Below, piece after piece: positions 60,461 through 64,000 of a DNA stretch of 64,000 nucleotides. The notes under the pieces were generated by a model, which worked only from the letters and a program-made list of their open reading frames with translations, was not told the DNA's origin and searched no databases. This stretch comes from Lutjanus erythropterus. Taxonomy: Eukaryota; Chordata; Actinopteri; Lutjaniformes; Lutjanidae. Both the position numbers and the translations under genes were made by a program. Location of the stretch: positions 13,625,695 to 13,689,694 of the forward strand of contig CM034606.1 of NCBI GenBank assembly GCA_020091685.1. The letters are read 5' to 3'. How positions within the stretch are numbered: position 1 is the stretch's first letter; every line of letters begins with the position of its first letter.

Positions 60461-61773
60461 AATATTACAGGCCAAGGTCCAAAATGTAATGAAAAAAGAA
60501 ACTTTCTAAACAAAAGCATACACAAATTAGCATAAAAGATTTGTGTGTATTCATTCAAACATGCCTCAGACTTTTATTCTGTTGACCTGCTTATGTAAAC
60601 CCAGCGATGTCTGACCTATAATGCACATGAATGCCCTGAGTTCCAGGAATAAACGGTGCAAAAGTTAATTTCACAAATGCGTCCCACAGCCCATCTGACG
60701 CCCTCCAAGTTAAACCCTCCAAGCCAGCTTATTAACACAGTAAACACATTTATTGAGAAGAGAGGAGCATCAATGGGAGAATGCATTGGTGGCTGCGGCA
60801 CTTAGGTCCTGGATCCTGAGGGTGGACCTTCACACAAGTAAGCAAAGCAAAAACTGTCCAACAGAGAAAGCTGTTCGCCCTGCAATCCACTCTGCTGCTC
60901 ACAAAGAAAGTTTATACAATGCAGGCTGGGACAGAGAGGAGGAGCACCATTTACATTAAAGCTTTAATCAATCATCATATCTGACTCTGAACAGAAGATT
61001 AACTGAAGTCATTTAGCAAAAGTTGGCACCTTTGATTAATATCTTTTAAAAAAGATAGAAAAAGCCAATAACAAATGCATAAAAACAAGAAGAGCTGATG
61101 TTTTGGATGTTTGGCTTGCAAGAAAAGTCACAACGTCAAGTTATTATTACCTACAGTATTATACACATGTAGGCTCGAAAACCTTTGTTGCATACAATTG
61201 TTCTGGGGGCTCATAAATATTTTAACTATTCTCTAAATCCTGGTATGCTTCACATTTCTCATCTATCTTTCTATTTGAAATGTTGTAGAATGTGACTTTA
61301 TTACACTGATCAATTATTTCTTATGGGATAACCTGTTTGTACAGTGTTGCTAAAAAGACAGGATTGGTACGTAAATGGTGGTCAAACTAATGTTGTGTCC
61401 ATAAAAACCTTCACAGCTGTCATTAGAGGACCTCATAACTTTGAATATGGTAATAATTGTGATTTTAAACTGGAAGATTGATTTCTACATCCTGTGTGGC
61501 ACCAGCTGTTCGTAAGTCTATCACTAAGTTTGTGTGTCAAATCCTTTCGTCTTCTTAGTGAAAACTAGCTAGTTTCAAATGAGCGGTTCATGAAATCAGG
61601 TTGCACCATTAAAGTAATCTGTAATATATTTAATGTAATGTTTGCCTGTTTGACGAGTTAAAATAATGCCGAACATTCACTGAATGAGTAAGTGTCTGTT
61701 TATGAGTCATAAGAAATGATTCATAATCTTTTAGAAGGAGTAGATGTTTGTAAAGGTTAAATTGAGCAATGTG
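60461..61773. other. Intergenic, between the two duplicated segments; no gene seen
   Basis: Unremarkable sequence with short frames only. Confidence 0.35.
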
Positions 61774-62112
61774 TTAAAGGAGTCTGGCAGGCAGTCGCTG
61801 AACTCAAACTCCAGAGTGTGTATTTTCAGAGCAGTGGGCTTTTGGTTTCAGGATAACAAGCTTAGCTTTACACTGACAGAAAACTGACAGTTATAAACAG
61901 CTGATCAAGTCACATGTTGCAGTGTTCCTGCAGCCCGCCTGAGCTTCCTCGAGTCTGGGGAGGAGGGGGCGGGGGAAACAGTGTCCTTCAACCATAGACC
62001 ACATATTAAGTAGGATTTCAACCTATTTAATATAATGTCTGTGGCTCCAACTTGTTATTTGGACTGCAGTAATTATCTTTGGATGTGCAGTTGTTACATA
62101 TTGCTCCTTTAA
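61774..62112 (+). mobile_element. MITE-like element with TTAAAGGAG / CTCCTTTAA ends
   Basis: TTAAAGGAGTCTGGCAGGCA at the left and ATATTGCTCCTTTAA at the right give short inverted ends. Inside, GTGTTCCTGCAGCCCGCCTG and the following G-rich block match about 30310-30372, a partial second copy. It lies about 150 bp upstream of the candidate exon at 62265. Confidence 0.5.
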
Positions 62113-62264
62113 GATGAGATGAAAGAAGAAGTGATTTTTTTAACCCTTTTGGATCACATACCAGATCATTTGCGCACCCACTTAAAAACATATACCAAAA
62201 CATTCTTGTTTCAAAATCTTATCACATCTTCTTCCTATAAAAAACACCAGGCAATGTAGTCAAC

Positions 62265-62310
62265 ATGGCCGGATCAGGACTGAACACTCTGAGACTGATC
62301 TGCAAAACAG
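62265..62310 (+). CDS. Candidate first coding exon (15 codons plus one base), unidentified
   Basis: An ATG in an excellent Kozak context (A at -3, G at +4) opens MAGSGLNTLRLICKT and runs into CAAAACAG, directly before GTGAGACAGT, a strong splice donor in phase 1. The peptide is Leu/Arg-containing and free of acidic residues, so it could be the start of a mitochondrial targeting sequence. A splice-bounded stretch at 62727-62793 (acceptor TGCCTGCCAG, donor GTGAGTAG) is in a different phase and would bring an early stop. The continuation is therefore not established and may lie beyond the window. No family is recognised. Confidence 0.25.
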
Positions 62311-62312
62311 GT

Positions 62313-63520
62313 GAGACAGTACCGAGGTGATTTACAGCAGCTCTGACCAGGACTCTGAGTCCAGAGACGACAAAGACACTAAGGCTTCAGGCAGGGGGAG
62401 GACAGGCATGAAGTGGGAGAGGAGTGAGATCAGCTAGTGCCCACCTCAGAAGGCCTAAGCAAAGGTTACAGTGGCGGGGTTCGGCCCGGGTTCTCAGGGG
62501 CCAAACCCCGGCAAGAAAACCACCTCGGTGTTGTCGGAGCAGACTGGACGCTACAGTGACTCGCTATCACTTCTTGAGGTACAAAGTGGTATTAAAGCTG
62601 CTTCAAGGAGTTTTTAAACTGGTTATGAAAGCCTCAGTTTAATACTGAAGCCTCAGTATGATCTACATAAGCAAACGAGACATTCGCAAGGCTATTTCTC
62701 TCGCTGTTTCTCTTAATGCCTGCCAGCGGATGTGGATTCTCCATGAAATCAGACGAAACAAGCCTGCGTTTACATTTCCTATAGAAAGTCACAGTGAGTA
62801 GTATCTTATCCAGTTACAACCAAGCAGGAGTAGATTTTTATTACCATAATTTTATTTTTTACGTTATATTTTGTCCAGAAGCGCCTCAAAAATCTACAAA
62901 ATATTAAAGGTCCTTATATGTGCTGTAAGTGACAGGAGGGGAGAGGGCTAGCTGATAACTTCAATATCTCTGCAACACAAACACAGTTGCCTCTTGACAA
63001 TATCAAAACAGTTATTTCTTTACATTCTGTTGATAATTTAAGTTATTTTTTGAATGTTTTAAACTGTTGTTCCTTTAATAATTTTGTAGTGTCAGGTCAT
63101 ATATTTTTTTTGCTCCTCAGTTGAAGAAAGTCACAGTTTTGCAGGCTGACATTATCTTTTTCATTTGGTTCAGTTAGCTAACGCTACACTGGGCAGGTAC
63201 TCGGTGTAAATATTTAATCACAACTAATCTCAACATAAGAACCAGTTCCTGTGGTGCAACCACTTTCAATTTAGTGATGTGATGACGATTAATCTCACCA
63301 AAACTAGTTTGTGTTTGATCTTATGAACAGCTGGTGCAAACGGCAGCAACCCTTTAAATCAGTGTCTTTACTATATTTCATGAAATTGATGACATTGTAA
63401 GTAATTTTGAGACTGGATAGATTATGACTGTGCGTGGTAAAATGGTGTGCTATGCTCATACTTGTGCCTGATGTAACGGTGTGCATCTTCTGTGCTTCAA
63501 TCAGCCTTTTCTGGGGGAGA
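62313..63520. other. Downstream of the candidate exon; no gene established
   Basis: A GC-richer patch lies at 62390-62540. The 72-codon frame at 62424-62642 is Arg/Lys-rich and unrecognised. Past 62.8 kb the sequence is AT-rich without features. Confidence 0.35.
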
Positions 63521-64000
63521 GATGTCAATGTGTTTAAAAGCAGAGGAATGTGCTTTGTTGTGTTGGGAAATGAAGTGGCGCTGACTGTGCTTCATGTTGT
63601 GCATCAGATGTACGGAGTCACCTTCGCCACCTGATTTTGATGAAAGTGTGCATTTGATTCTTTGGATATGAATGAGAGATTTATTTTTAAAATGAGATCC
63701 CTCTTCTTCTCTCTTCTAAACCTTCTTAAAGGTGATAAAAGGATAACACTATTGCAGGATAACAAAATAAAACAAAAAAAGTAAGCTATCAGTTGACAAA
63801 ATAATATTTGCACAGATGAGATCATCTCTATTTTAGAGATATAGAATCATAAACTCTGGATAATATATATTTCAAAAGCGGATAATAGACCTCTTCAATT
63901 CCTGATGAAGACCTCAGCCCCAGTCCTAACTTACAGTATGTTTTGGCATGCCACACTATAACATAATTGAGTTTTCATAAGGCAAAAACAAGACTCTAAA
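63521..64000 (+). repeat. Duplicated segment, copy B, cut by the window edge
   Basis: Repeats copy A about 3.84 kb to the right: GCTTTGTTGTGTTGGGAAAT, GCTTCATGTTGTGCATCAGA, CACAGATGAGATCATCTCTA, GCGGATAATAGACCTC, CCTGATGAAGACCTCAGCCC and AAACAAGACTCTAAA at the last bases. It lacks the insert of roughly 420 bp found in copy A but has its own small insertions near 63640-63700 and 63740-63800. Confidence 0.8.

Noticed and set aside
62727-62793. Exon-like stretch after TGCCTGCCAG and before GTGAGTAG
   Set aside because: Joined to the phase-1 donor at 62310 it gives an early stop. The open frame (RMWILHEIRRNKPAF) requires a different phase and matches nothing I know. Not listed as a gene.

Overview
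The window looks like nuclear DNA of a ray-finned fish, probably a percomorph-type teleost. It is AT-rich and gene-poor, with many short non-autonomous DNA transposons and microsatellites. Its one intact protein gene is an unmistakable vertebrate suppressor of cytokine signalling 5. There is no operon structure, CRISPR array or prokaryotic gene. Nearly all other open reading frames are chance frames in repeats or introns.

Layout. 1-2.1 kb: transposon debris. 2.15-2.50 kb: a full-length 7SL (signal recognition particle) RNA gene on the + strand, with an ATF/CRE-like site and a TATA-like box upstream and a T-run terminator. 3-38 kb: intergenic DNA with a tandem duplication, a (TG)33 microsatellite, a hAT/ZBED transposase fossil, a fold-back element, a Tc1/mariner fossil, a LINE reverse-transcriptase fossil, several MITEs and some GC-rich patches that may be untested promoters. 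38.0-49.8 kb: socs5 on the minus strand. It has one coding exon (38772-40463, 563 residues) behind a clear 3' splice site, an intron of about 9 kb, and a probable non-coding first exon in a CpG-rich block near 49.4-49.9 kb. 50-64 kb: a purine-rich minisatellite, a second Tc1 fossil in the opposite orientation, more MITEs, a roughly 1 kb array built from TGTTCT/AGAAC motifs, a 3.84 kb-spaced duplication running off the right edge, and one possible small first coding exon at 62265.

The two well-supported genes are functionally unrelated. 7SL RNA is the RNA scaffold of the particle that targets secretory proteins to the ER. SOCS5 is a cytoplasmic adaptor that restrains JAK/STAT and EGF-receptor signalling, classically by recruiting Elongin B/C and Cullin-5. 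The most interesting gene-level observations are a SOCS box whose BC-box Ser and Cys are replaced by Gly and Ala, and a 7SL helix-8 tetraloop reading GACA instead of the usual GAAA. Repeat identities come from recognising family sequences by eye. No database search was possible, so boundaries are approximate unless target-site duplications are described.
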